Of a stretch of DNA of 64,000 nucleotides, positions 23,962 through 32,315 are shown in pieces. The stretch lies in assembly GCA_905215775.1 (NCBI GenBank), contig CAJMRM010000006.1, positions 1 to 64,000 on the forward strand, read 5' to 3'. Below the pieces are notes generated by a model. It did no database searches and was not told where the DNA came from. It was given only the letters and a program-made list of their open reading frames with translations. A program made the position numbers and the translations under genes. Source of the DNA: an uncultured bacterium. GTDB lineage: Bacteria > Bacillota > Clostridia > Lachnospirales > Lachnospiraceae. Every line of letters begins with the position of its first letter. Positions within the stretch are counted from its first letter, which is position 1.

Positions 23962-24383
23962 CTGCCGATTTTCTTTCTCATGGTCACCGTGGTGCCGGAG
24001 CCCGGGGCGGACACCACCTCCACCTGATCCATAAAGGCCTCCATAAAGGAAAAGCCCATGCCGGACCGCTCCCCGTCCGGCGCTGTGGTGTACATGGGCT
24101 CCATGGCCTTTGCCACATCCCGGATCCCCACGCCCTGGTCCTGGACCAATACCGTCAGTACGTCCTCTTCTGCCGACAGCTCCAGGGTAATGATCCCCTT
24201 TCCCCCCTGGTAGCCGTGGATCACCGCATTGGTCACCGCCTCCGATACCGCCGTCTTCACATCCTCCAGCTCCTCCAGGGTCGGATCCATCCGGCTTAAG
24301 AACACGGCCGCCGTTACCCGGGCAAACTCTTCGTTTTCTGACACACTGTCCATTTTTATGGTTACGACATTTCTGTTTCTCAT
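23958..24383 (-). CDS. spoIIAB: Anti-sigma F factor / serine kinase SpoIIAB
   Basis: A 141-residue GHKL-fold protein with the N-box (KTAVSEAVTNAVIHGY), G1 (QDQGVGIRD) and G2 (GERSGMGFSFME) ATP-binding motifs. It binds and inhibits SigF and phosphorylates SpoIIAA. It overlaps its neighbours on both sides by four nt (spoIIAA stop/ATG and its own stop/sigF GTG), the standard spoIIA arrangement. Confidence 0.96.
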   Translation of the reverse strand: MRNRNVVTIKMDSVSENEEFARVTAAVFLSRMDPTLEELEDVKTAVSEAVTNAVIHGYQGGKGIITLELSAEEDVLTVLVQDQGVGIRDVAKAMEPMYTTAPDGERSGMGFSFMEAFMDQVEVVSAPGSGTTVTMRKKIGR

Positions 24384-24736
24384 GGCTTTTTCACCCCCTG
24401 ACCGCCAAACGCCTCCTCCTCTGAATCGTAGATCTCCATCAGCGCCGGGATCCCGGCGATCTTCAGCACCCGCAGCACCTGGGGCCCAGCCCCGTAAAGA
24501 CCGGCCCTCCCTCCGCTGGCCTTCATTTCCTTATACCGGTTTAAGAGTATCCCGATTCCGGAGCTGTCCATGAACTCCGTCCCCGTGAAATCAAAAAGGA
24601 TCCTTGAAATATAATTTTCTGCCATGAGCAGGTCTGTCTCATATTTCAAGTTCCTGCAGTTGTGATGGTCCAGCTCCCTGGGCAGACGGATCACCAGAGT
24701 CTGTCCCTTGGCCTCATACATGAACGATGGTTCCAT
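24380..24736 (-). CDS. spoIIAA: Anti-sigma F factor antagonist SpoIIAA
   Basis: A 118-residue STAS-domain protein. The phosphorylation site is Ser58 within FMDSSGIGILLNRYK, aligned with Ser58 of Bacillus SpoIIAA. Unphosphorylated SpoIIAA displaces SigF from SpoIIAB. It is the first gene of spoIIAA-spoIIAB-sigF. AGGAG precedes the ATG. The 200 nt upstream contain no sigma-H promoter I can identify, only a small GTCCG/CGGAC hairpin. Confidence 0.95.
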   Translation of the reverse strand: MEPSFMYEAKGQTLVIRLPRELDHHNCRNLKYETDLLMAENYISRILFDFTGTEFMDSSGIGILLNRYKEMKASGGRAGLYGAGPQVLRVLKIAGIPALMEIYDSEEEAFGGQGVKKP

Positions 24737-24759
24737 AATGCATCTCCTTTCAGATAAAA

Positions 24760-24780
24760 CAAAGTCCGCTTACGGACCTC
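24760..24780 (-). terminator. Small hairpin in the spoIIAA leader
   Basis: GTCCG and CGGAC pair around TAAG (24777-24764), followed by TTTGTTTTAT. The stem is only five base pairs, so it may be an attenuator or incidental. The rest of 24781-24880 shows no feature I can support. Confidence 0.3.
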
Positions 24781-24879
24781 TCCGCCTGCGGCAGACCGCT
24801 TCCCCGTTTGTGCGCTCTTCTGCCCCATGACGATCCCCGCAGAATATTTTTATGGCCCAGGCCCTTCTTTGCCGCAACA

Positions 24880-24920
24880 TAAAAAAGACCCTGCAGCTTT
24901 TCTTCTGTAAGGTCTTTTCA
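24880..24920 (-). terminator. Terminator of the TPR gene
   Basis: AAAAGACCTTACAG and CTGCAGGGTCTTTTTT pair around a purine-rich loop on the minus strand, 25 nt after the TPR gene stop. Confidence 0.85.
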
Positions 24921-24943
24921 TTCAGGCTCACGGCCTGCTCCCG

Positions 24944-26248
24944 CTAATATCCCCGCTCCGCCCTGGCAGTTTCCGCCAGCGGAGAGTCTGCAAAGTTCAT
25001 GATCACCTGGCCGAACAGCTGGTCCGCCGTCTCCTCATCGCCCTTTGTCTTATAGATCATGGCCATGTTGAAGATGATCTGGGGATTCTTATCGTTGATC
25101 TCCATGTATTTTTCGTAGTAGTGAAGGGCCGTATCATAATCCCCGGCCGCCGTGCTCTGGGCTCCCAGACTCTCCAGGACCGCCGGTGCGCTGGCATTCA
25201 TTTCTGCCTGGAGCTCTCCCAGGACGCCGGCCATGCTCTCATCGGTGATCTTGCTCTGGTCCAGGCCAATATAAAGCCCCACTGCCGTCTGGATGTCTCC
25301 CTTCCGCCAGGCGTTTACGATCTGCACCATGGTCCCGTACTGGGACAGCGTGCTGTCTGAGTCGCCCATGAGGCTGTTGAGATTTTCCTCTGCCGCCTCC
25401 TTTTCCTGGCGGTACTGGTCCGCCTCCTCCTGGAGGCTGTCGGCCTTCTGGTTGGCCAGGTTCAGCTTATCGGCGTAGGCGCGCATCTCCTGGTTATGCT
25501 CGTAATTCAGCGACCGCTCTCTGGCCGGCATCACCATGAACACCACCAGCACCGCTCCCAGGACCAGGCCGATGGCAATGTTGATGATGGACTGCCATCC
25601 GGTATTTTCCTTGTAGGTGGGCGGCAGGATCACATCGTCATCCTGCATCTCCCGGTGGGAAAAGGCGTTTTTCATCTTCCGCTTTTCCACGTCAGCCTTG
25701 CCAGTCCTGGACTTCACATATTCCATATACCGCTGGGCCTTCTGGTTGGTCTTATCGATCTGTAAGACCTTAAAAAGGGATTTCCCCGCCTTTGTATAAT
25801 CCCCGTGCTCCATATAAAGAAGGGCCAGGAGCAGGTGGGCCTTTACAAAATTCGGCTTTTCCTCCACGATCCGCTTCAGCTGCAGAACCGCCAGGTCGTC
25901 GCTGCCGCCCTGGGCGTGGAACAGCGCCTGGTTATACTTTTTTATGGTCTGGCTGGCGATCTCCAGCTGCCCAGGCTTTCTCTGCACCTCGTCCAGATAA
26001 TGGTCCGCCAGGTTTTTCTCCGGCTGGAGGTTAATGCTGATGACCCACTGGGTCAGCGCGTCGGAGGTCTCCCCCATCTCATAAAAGATCAGCCCCAGAA
26101 GATTCCTGGCGTCCGTATGATATTTGTTGAACTGCAGCGCTCTTTTTAAATACAGCGCGGCCCCGGAAAGATCCCTTTCCTTCGCCATTTCCAGGCCACG
26201 GTTATAATAGCTGTTGGCCGCAAACTGGATCTTCTGCAAATAGTCCAT
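24944..26248 (-). CDS. Membrane-anchored tetratricopeptide-repeat protein
   Basis: A 434-residue protein. Cytoplasmic TPR repeats fill about residues 1-185 (SYYNRGLEMAKERDLSGAALYLKRALQFN and following). One membrane segment lies at about 222-242 (IINIAIGLVLGAVLVVFMVMP), then a coiled coil (about 245-295) and two more TPR units outside (about 370-430, GDYDTALHYYEKYMEINDKNPQ). It is a likely scaffold linking cytoplasmic and external partners; the partners are unknown. It follows folC and a 46-residue gene with no gap that would hold a promoter. Confidence 0.8.
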   Translation of the reverse strand: MDYLQKIQFAANSYYNRGLEMAKERDLSGAALYLKRALQFNKYHTDARNLLGLIFYEMGETSDALTQWVISINLQPEKNLADHYLDEVQRKPGQLEIASQTIKKYNQALFHAQGGSDDLAVLQLKRIVEEKPNFVKAHLLLALLYMEHGDYTKAGKSLFKVLQIDKTNQKAQRYMEYVKSRTGKADVEKRKMKNAFSHREMQDDDVILPPTYKENTGWQSIINIAIGLVLGAVLVVFMVMPARERSLNYEHNQEMRAYADKLNLANQKADSLQEEADQYRQEKEAAEENLNSLMGDSDSTLSQYGTMVQIVNAWRKGDIQTAVGLYIGLDQSKITDESMAGVLGELQAEMNASAPAVLESLGAQSTAAGDYDTALHYYEKYMEINDKNPQIIFNMAMIYKTKGDEETADQLFGQVIMNFADSPLAETARAERGY

Positions 26249-26251
26249 AAA

Positions 26252-26392
26252 TTATTTTTCCTTTATCTCCTTCATGATCTCCATCATGATGTCTGCCATG
26301 TCCGTCAGATCGCTCTTTACGATGGCGTCGCTGACTGCCTCCACTTCAAGGCTGGGCTTAAACCTTTGGATCTCTTCCTCAAAATCGATCAT
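26252..26392 (-). CDS. 46-residue acidic protein between folC and the TPR gene
   Basis: The frame reads MIDFEEEIQRFKPSLEVEAV and ends MMEIMKEIKEK. It is acidic and helical, without membrane segment. Its ATG overlaps the folC stop (ATGA, 26392-26389), GGAAGAACG lies upstream, and its stop is 4 nt before the ATG of the TPR gene, so it fits neatly in an operon. No family recognised. Confidence 0.6.
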   Translation of the reverse strand: MIDFEEEIQRFKPSLEVEAVSDAIVKSDLTDMADIMMEIMKEIKEK

Positions 26393-27705
26393 CGTTCTTC
26401 CTCCATCCGGGTCTCCGCCATCGCCCGGATCTCTCCGGCCAGATAAAGGGATCCCGCAATAAACGAAAGATCCCCGCCGGTCCGTTCCGACAGCAGGGCC
26501 TCAAAGGCTTTTTTCGTAGTTTCAAAGCAGCGGAGCCTGGCAGCTTCCGGCAGTCTCTCCCGGGCAGCCTGGAAAAGCTCCTCCACGGAAAGGGCCCTGG
26601 AGGTATCCGCTGCCGTCAGATAGCATTCGTCCGGCTGAAGCTGCCGGCCGATCTCTTCCAGCATCCGGCCGTATTCCTTGTCCGCCGCCACAGCAAATAA
26701 AAGCCTGGTGGTCTCCGGTCTCTGCTCCCGCTTTAAGAGGCAGGCCGCCTCCAGAAAAGCGCGGATCCCGTCCTCATTGTGGGCTCCGTCCAGATAGACC
26801 CCGGGAAGCAGGCGCTCCATTCTGGCCGGCCATCTGGCGCTCCTCAGCCCCCGGCGGACGGCCTCAGCCGGAAGGCCAAGCCCGGACACGGAAAGCGCGG
26901 TCACAGAAAGCGCGGCGTTCACCGCCTGATAGGGAGCCGGAAAGCCCACGGTAAATTCCTCTGTCCTTCCCAGATACTCCCACTGGAAGACAAGCTCCTC
27001 TCCGTCCAGGCGGAAGGGGACAGCCCCCACCGAAAAGACCGGGCTCCCTTTCTTTTCTGCCGTTTCAAGGATCACCGCCTCCGCCTCCGGACAGGAGCGG
27101 TCGAAAACAGCCGGGCAGCCGGGCTTTATGATCCCCGCCTTATGTACCGCGATCTCGCTTACAGTATGGCCCAGGAAGGCCGTATGGTCAACGCTCACCG
27201 ACGTGATCACAGAAACCATGGGAGCTTCCACCACGTTTGTCACATCGTAAAGGCCTCCCATGCCGGTCTCCAGCACCAGAACCTCTGTCCCGGCTCTGGA
27301 AAACAGCACCATTCCCATATAAAAAAGGAACTCAAAATACGTGGGGTGCGGCTTCCCCTGGGCAGTCCACCGGAGGGCGGCCCCGTATACGGTCTCAAAG
27401 GCCTGGTCAAAATCCTCCCGGGAGACCATTTCTCCCTGGACCTGGAACCGCTCCCGGATATCCGAGAGATGGGGAGAGGTAAAGGTCCCGGAGCGCACCC
27501 CGGCCTCCCTTAAGGCCGAGGACAAAAAGGCGCACACAGACCCCTTTCCGTTGGTCCCGGCCACGTGGAAGATCCTCATTGCCCGGTCCGGGCTCCCAAG
27601 AAGCTCCAGAAATGCCCTCACATCTTCCATTCCGCTCTTTTTTTTCGCAAAGGACGGGATCCGTTCCAGGTATTGCTCCGCTGTTTCTTTGTGTTCCCTT
27701 TTCAT
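26389..27705 (-). CDS. folC: Bifunctional folylpolyglutamate synthase / dihydrofolate synthase
   Basis: A 438-residue Mur-ligase-family enzyme that adds glutamate to dihydropteroate or folate. The P-loop is GTNGKGSVCAFLSS (about 50-63). Other family motifs are FTSPHLSDIRERFQV, ETGMGGLYDVTN, SVDHTAFLGHTVSEIAVHKAGIIK and YLDGAHNEDGIRAFLEA. The ATG at 27705 gives the usual N-terminus (EQYLERIPSFAKKKSG); the 15 further codons upstream are not supported. It lies about 100 nt after valS. Confidence 0.93.
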   Translation of the reverse strand: MKREHKETAEQYLERIPSFAKKKSGMEDVRAFLELLGSPDRAMRIFHVAGTNGKGSVCAFLSSALREAGVRSGTFTSPHLSDIRERFQVQGEMVSREDFDQAFETVYGAALRWTAQGKPHPTYFEFLFYMGMVLFSRAGTEVLVLETGMGGLYDVTNVVEAPMVSVITSVSVDHTAFLGHTVSEIAVHKAGIIKPGCPAVFDRSCPEAEAVILETAEKKGSPVFSVGAVPFRLDGEELVFQWEYLGRTEEFTVGFPAPYQAVNAALSVTALSVSGLGLPAEAVRRGLRSARWPARMERLLPGVYLDGAHNEDGIRAFLEAACLLKREQRPETTRLLFAVAADKEYGRMLEEIGRQLQPDECYLTAADTSRALSVEELFQAARERLPEAARLRCFETTKKAFEALLSERTGGDLSFIAGSLYLAGEIRAMAETRMEEER

Positions 27706-27808
27706 ACCGCCTGTACCTCCCATCATACTAGAAATCCAGACTGCCTGCAAGCAGAACCCATCGTTCTGTTTCGACAGCCTGCGGCAGCCTGGAAATTCCT
27801 GGATCTTT

Positions 27809-30460
27809 TTATTTTACAAGCTGGCCCAGACGCTCTTTTACCTGATCCATCATCTGGGTATATTTAGAAAGCTTCGCCTTCTCCTCGTCGATCTTGGCCT
27901 GGGGCGCTCTGGAAACGAATTTCTCGTTATTTAACATTCCGTTTACCCGGGCAAGCTCCTTTGCCAGGCGCTCTTCCTCTTTTTTCAGACGCTCTACTTC
28001 CTTCTCGATGTCCACCAGCTCTGCAAAAGGCATATAAATGGCCGCCTGGGGAGCCACTGCGGATACGGCGTCCTCGGCGATACCGCTCTTATCCGCCTGG
28101 ATCGCCACCTCGCTGGCATAGCCCAGGGTTCCGAAGAATACCTTGCTGTGCTCAAAGATCTCTCTCACGCCCTGGTCCTCGGAAACCACGAATACCTTGG
28201 CCTTTTTGCTGGGGGGCACGTTCATGGAGGTACGCACGTTGCGGATCGCCCGCACGGCTCCCTTGATGATCTCCACAGCATGCTCCTCAGAAGCAAAGTT
28301 CCTCTCCTTCATATAGACCGGCCAGGAGGAGATCATGATGGACGGCTCCTCCTCCTGCAGGTTGCAGAAGATCTCCTCTGTGATGAAGGGCATGAACGGA
28401 TGCAGGAGCTTTAAGGAATCCATGAGCACCGTCCGCAGGGTCCAGATGGCCGCCGCCTTGGTGGTGTCGTGATCGTCCCAGAGACGGGGCTTCACCATCT
28501 CGATGTACCAGTCGCAGAACTCCTCCCAGATAAAGTCGTAGACCTTCTGGAGGGCGATGCCCAGCTCGAACTTGTCCATATTTTCAGTGACTTCCTTCAC
28601 CAGGCTGTTGGCCTTGGAAAGGATCCACTTGTCGGCCATGGTCAGCTCCTCCGGCTGTGCGTCCAGGACCGGAGCCTTTTCAATGTTCATCATGATGAAG
28701 CGGCTGGCATTCCATACCTTATTGGCAAAGTTTCTGCTGGCCTCCACACGCTCCCAGTAGAAGCGCATGTCGTTGCCCGGCGCGTTTCCGGTCATTAAGG
28801 TCATACGCAGGGCGTCGGCGCCGTATTTGTCGATGACCTCCAGGGGATCGATTCCATTTCCTAAGGACTTACTCATCTTCCGTCCCTGGGAATCCCGTAC
28901 CAGTCCGTGGATCAGAACCGTATCAAAGGGGCATTCTCCCGTCTGCTCCAGGCCGGAGAATACCATACGGATCACCCAGAAGAAGATGATGTCGTATCCG
29001 GTCACCAGAACGTTTGTGGGATAGAAATATTCCATTTCCGCAGTCTTTTCCGGCCATCCCAGGGTAGAGAAGGGCCAGAGGGCAGAGGAAAACCAGGTAT
29101 CCAGGGTATCCTCATCCTGCTTTAAGTGGGTGCAGCCGCATTTCGGACATTTTTCCGGCATGGATTTTGCCACAACCATCTCGCCGCATTCCTGGCAGTA
29201 ATAAGCCGGGATCCGGTGTCCCCACCAGAGCTGTCTGGAAATACACCAGTCGCGGATCCCCTCCAGCCAGTGGAGATACGTTTTTCCAAAGCTCTCCGGA
29301 ACAAATTTCAGCTTTCCGGTTTTTAATGCCTCGATGGCCGGCTTGGCCATTTCATCCATGCGTACAAACCACTGGGGCTTTACCATGGGCTCTACGGTGG
29401 TGCCGCAGCGGTCATGGGTGCCTACGTTGTGGGAATGGGGAACCACCTTCACCAGAAGGCCCTGCTCCTTCAGATCCTCCACCATGGCCTTTCTTGCCTC
29501 ATAGCGGTCCATTCCGAAATATTTTCCAGGCGCGCTTATGGTCGCGTCATCGTTCATGATACAGATCTCTTCCAGGTTATGGCGCTTTCCTACCTCGAAG
29601 TCATTGGGGTCATGGGCCGGTGTGATCTTTACGCAGCCAGTCCCAAACTCCTTATCCACGTATTCGTCCGCCACCACCGGGATCTCCCGGTCCGTTAACG
29701 GCAGCTTTAACATTTTTCCGATCAGGTCCTTATACCGTTCATCCTCCGGGTTCACAGCCACAGCCGTATCTCCCAGCATGGTCTCCGGACGGGTAGTGGC
29801 GATCTCCACAAAGCGGCCTTCCTCTCCCACAATGGGGTAGTTGATATGCCAGAAGAAGCCGTCCTGCTCCTCGTGGTTTACCTCCGCGTCGGAGATGGAT
29901 GTCTTACATACGGGGCACCAGTTGATGATCCTGGATCCCTTATAGATATAGCCCTTTTCGTAAAGTCTTGTGAACACCTCTAAAACGGCATCCGAGCAGC
30001 CCTCGTCCATGGTGAACCGCTCCCGGTCCCAGTCGGCGGAGGAGCCCATTTTATGGAGCTGGCGGATGATGCGGCTGCCATACTCGTCCTTCCATTTCCA
30101 GGCCTCCTTTAAAAAGCCCTCCCGGCCCAGATCATTCTTATCGACGCCTTCCTTTTTCAGCTTGTCGATGACCTTGACCTCTGTGGCGATGGCCGCGTGG
30201 TCCGTGCCCGGCTGCCAGAGGGCCTCATATCCCTGCATCCGCTTATAGCGGATCAGGATATCCTGCATGGTGTTGTCCAGGGCATGGCCCATATGGAGCT
30301 GGCCAGTGATATTGGGCGGCGGCATTACGATGGTAAAGGGCTTTTTCCCTTCCCGTTTTCCTCTCTCCGCATCGGCATGGAAATACTTATTGTCCAGCCA
30401 TTTCTGGTACAGACGGTCCTCAATGGCCGCCGGATTATAGGTCTTTTCCAGTTCTTTCAT
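27809..30460 (-). CDS. valS: Valyl-tRNA synthetase
   Basis: An 883-residue class I synthetase. Catalytic motifs are HMGH (residues 56-59) and KMSKS (528-532). The CP1 editing domain lies at about 180-390, a Cys4 zinc site at 422/425/438/441, the anticodon-binding domain at about 620-770 and a C-terminal coiled coil at about 815-883. It attaches valine to tRNA-Val and edits threonine. It is the third gene after a valine T-box, behind a GNAT gene and a DUF6472 gene, with no terminator in the 38-nt gap. Confidence 0.97.
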   Translation of the reverse strand: MKELEKTYNPAAIEDRLYQKWLDNKYFHADAERGKREGKKPFTIVMPPPNITGQLHMGHALDNTMQDILIRYKRMQGYEALWQPGTDHAAIATEVKVIDKLKKEGVDKNDLGREGFLKEAWKWKDEYGSRIIRQLHKMGSSADWDRERFTMDEGCSDAVLEVFTRLYEKGYIYKGSRIINWCPVCKTSISDAEVNHEEQDGFFWHINYPIVGEEGRFVEIATTRPETMLGDTAVAVNPEDERYKDLIGKMLKLPLTDREIPVVADEYVDKEFGTGCVKITPAHDPNDFEVGKRHNLEEICIMNDDATISAPGKYFGMDRYEARKAMVEDLKEQGLLVKVVPHSHNVGTHDRCGTTVEPMVKPQWFVRMDEMAKPAIEALKTGKLKFVPESFGKTYLHWLEGIRDWCISRQLWWGHRIPAYYCQECGEMVVAKSMPEKCPKCGCTHLKQDEDTLDTWFSSALWPFSTLGWPEKTAEMEYFYPTNVLVTGYDIIFFWVIRMVFSGLEQTGECPFDTVLIHGLVRDSQGRKMSKSLGNGIDPLEVIDKYGADALRMTLMTGNAPGNDMRFYWERVEASRNFANKVWNASRFIMMNIEKAPVLDAQPEELTMADKWILSKANSLVKEVTENMDKFELGIALQKVYDFIWEEFCDWYIEMVKPRLWDDHDTTKAAAIWTLRTVLMDSLKLLHPFMPFITEEIFCNLQEEEPSIMISSWPVYMKERNFASEEHAVEIIKGAVRAIRNVRTSMNVPPSKKAKVFVVSEDQGVREIFEHSKVFFGTLGYASEVAIQADKSGIAEDAVSAVAPQAAIYMPFAELVDIEKEVERLKKEEERLAKELARVNGMLNNEKFVSRAPQAKIDEEKAKLSKYTQMMDQVKERLGQLVK

Positions 30461-30498
30461 AACTGCTCCTCTCTTTATGTTCCATCTCTTTTGTATTC

Positions 30499-30684
30499 CT
30501 ACATCTGTTTTCTTACCACCCGGTATTCATCTCCGGGCTGGTAAAACGGGCAGGAGAAATCCGAGCCCCGCAAAAACGCAGACATCTCGTCCTCATCCAG
30601 ATCTGCCTCACAGACGTAATACTCATACTCCTCGTCATAGGTGTAAAAAGCGCAGCTCTCACAGCTGCCCTGGGGCTTACTCAT
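30499..30684 (-). CDS. Small Cys-containing protein, DUF6472-like
   Basis: A 61-residue acidic protein: MSKPQGSCESCAFYTYDEEY, then YVCEADLDEDEMSAFL and FSCPFY. Four Cys (8, 11 and two later) could bind a metal. I associate this with DUF6472 from clostridia; the function is unknown. The start at 30684 overlaps the end of the GNAT gene by 8 nt. The longer frame upstream lies inside that gene. It is cotranscribed with valS. Confidence 0.65.
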   Translation of the reverse strand: MSKPQGSCESCAFYTYDEEYEYYVCEADLDEDEMSAFLRGSDFSCPFYQPGDEYRVVRKQM

Positions 30685-31192
30685 GGGAATACGCCTCCAT
30701 TTCATATGCACCGTATACGGTTCCCTTATATTCCAGATAGTCCTCCGTATGGGAAACCGTTTTAAAGCCGGCCGCCTCATAGCAGGCCTTTGCCCGGGGA
30801 TTTTTATCAAATACCGCCAGGGACGCCTTCTTCATTCCCAGGCCCTGGAATACATACCGGAGGATCTGGGAGACAAGCTCCTTCCCCAGGCCCCTTCCCC
30901 GGATACCCGGATCCGTCACGATAAAGCCCACCCGGGCCGACGAAGCCTCATAGTCCGCCTTTTTTACCATGAAATGACCCACGGGAGTTCCCTTCTCATC
31001 CAGAGCCGTCATCAGCCAGCCGTCGGTCTCCTGCAGGCTCCATCTGGCAAAGTATCCGTCCAGCTCTTCAATGGCCAGGGGATACGAAAACTCCCCGCAG
31101 CTCCACATTAAAAATTCTTCCTCACCGGCGTTCTCCCACCATTCCAAAAGGTTCCAGGCGTCCCCCGGTTTATAGGGCCTTAAACGAATCAT
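30677..31192 (-). CDS. GNAT-family N-acetyltransferase
   Basis: A 171-residue single-domain acetyltransferase. The acetyl-CoA-binding motif is GFIVTDPGIRGRGLGKELVSQILRYVFQ (about residues 89-116, Arg/Gln-x-x-Gly-x-Gly/Ala type). Motif B follows (LAVFDKNPRAKACYEAAGFKTV). It resembles RimJ/RimL-type proteins that acetylate protein N-termini, amino acids or antibiotics; the substrate is not visible. The ATG at 31192 has GGAGAG upstream. It is the first gene after the T-box, so its expression follows tRNA-Val charging. Confidence 0.85.
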   Translation of the reverse strand: MIRLRPYKPGDAWNLLEWWENAGEEEFLMWSCGEFSYPLAIEELDGYFARWSLQETDGWLMTALDEKGTPVGHFMVKKADYEASSARVGFIVTDPGIRGRGLGKELVSQILRYVFQGLGMKKASLAVFDKNPRAKACYEAAGFKTVSHTEDYLEYKGTVYGAYEMEAYSHE

Positions 31193-31202
31193 AGAACTCT
31201 CC

Positions 31203-31455
31203 TTAAAAGAAAACGCCCTCTGCAAATGCAAAGGGCGAAATACCGCGTTACCACCTTTATTCACCGCGGATGCGGCGATCTTTCCGGTCTGTAACGGAAA
31301 CCACCCGGAAACGGCTGACAGGCAGACGCCCCTCGCCGCTTCAGCTCCAAAGCTACCTTCCGTACCCGCATTCCCGGCCTGCCTTTCAGCCTGCGGACAG
31401 CCCTCTCTGACGGTGCCTGGCACGTACTCCTCTTTTTCCCAGCTTTTTTCATATA
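31203..31455 (-). promoter_or_regulatory. T-box riboswitch, valine specifier
   Basis: The antiterminator core AGGTGGTAACGCGG (about 31257-31244) is followed by the terminator CGCCCTTTGC/GCAGAGGGCG plus TTTTCTTTT (about 31237-31204). Working back from GGAGC by the same 5 nt as in the pheST leader gives the specifier GTA (31356-31354), valine. It controls GNAT-DUF6472-valS. Confidence 0.9.
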
Positions 31456-31461
31456 TCCAAT

Positions 31462-31490
31462 AATATAGTGGAATCTTCTGCCCTTGTCAA
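31462..31490 (-). promoter_or_regulatory. Promoter of the valS operon
   Basis: TTGACA (31490-31485), 17-nt spacer, TATATT (31467-31462). Confidence 0.82.
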
Positions 31491-31505
31491 GGGTCTTATC
31501 TTATT

Positions 31506-32315
31506 TTACAGCATCTTCCTGTATTCCAGCTTCCACTGGTTCAGGACCCGGGAAGCCCCCTCCAGCCTTTTTTCCGGATCCCTGTCGAAAATTTCCTGGA
31601 GCCGTACTGCCGGTCCCGCCTGGCCGGCCCTGGCCAGAGCCTCATGAAGCTCCCGGTCCCAGCTCTCCGTATCCTGGGAAGCCAGCAGCTCCCGGCAGCG
31701 GTCCCTCATGGAAAGCTCCGGCTCCAGCTTTGTAAGGAAATACATTCGCTTCAGACAGCCGGCCTCCGGCTTTTCATTCCAGGCGCAGCCATAGGCGTGC
31801 ATGGCCTTCTGGTAACGGAACAGCTTGGCGTGGCAGGCTCCCAGGTTATTCCAGACCTTCCCCTTAAATTCATGGGATAAGGTCTTGTCCCCCTCGTTTA
31901 GGATCCCCTCGTATATGGAAATAGCTCTGCCGTAAAGGCCCAGGCCGTAAAAATAGTCGGCCCTCCGCTTTTCATATTCATGGACCGGCAGCTTCCGCAG
32001 GGCAGCCACCCTCTGGCGGTACGCCGCCTGTTCCGGCTGGGTATAATAGGCGCAGTCCTGGAGGATCAGGAACAGAAGCTCGTCCGACGCCCCCCGGCTC
32101 TGGATCCATTTCTGGATCCTTTCCGCCAGGAACGGCATTTTAAGCTCCGTCCGGAAAAACGCCGCCAGCCGTTCGTTTACAAAATCCTCCATCACAAGAA
32201 GAGGATGATTATAGATCACATAGTTCAGTTCCTGGGAGGAATACAGATGGATCCCCAGCTCCTCAATGAAATACGGGGACGCCACCGGTTCCTGCCGGCA
32301 AAGGATCAGACTCAT
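31506..32315 (-). CDS. TPR-like helical protein, third gene of the DUF5717 module
   Basis: A 269-residue soluble protein. The N-terminal part (about 1-95) contains YNHPLLVMEDFVNERLAAFFRTELKMPFLAERIQKW. Residues about 115-190 form TPR-like helix pairs (YEKRRADYFYGLGLYGRAISIYEGIL, VWNNLGACHAKLFRYQKAMHAYGCAW). The C-terminal helices are charged. No enzyme motif is visible. Its ATG overlaps the stop of the DUF5716 gene (ATGA, 32315-32312), so it belongs to that operon, probably as an adaptor. Confidence 0.65.
   Translation of the reverse strand: MSLILCRQEPVASPYFIEELGIHLYSSQELNYVIYNHPLLVMEDFVNERLAAFFRTELKMPFLAERIQKWIQSRGASDELLFLILQDCAYYTQPEQAAYRQRVAALRKLPVHEYEKRRADYFYGLGLYGRAISIYEGILNEGDKTLSHEFKGKVWNNLGACHAKLFRYQKAMHAYGCAWNEKPEAGCLKRMYFLTKLEPELSMRDRCRELLASQDTESWDRELHEALARAGQAGPAVRLQEIFDRDPEKRLEGASRVLNQWKLEYRKML

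Noticed and set aside
24737..24880. Sigma-H promoter upstream of spoIIAA
   Set aside because: No AGGA-type -35 with a GAAT -10 at the right spacing could be found.
27722..27750. Promoter TTGCAG-N17-TATGAT before folC
   Set aside because: Its start point would fall at or inside the folC ribosome-binding site, so it could not serve the chosen start.
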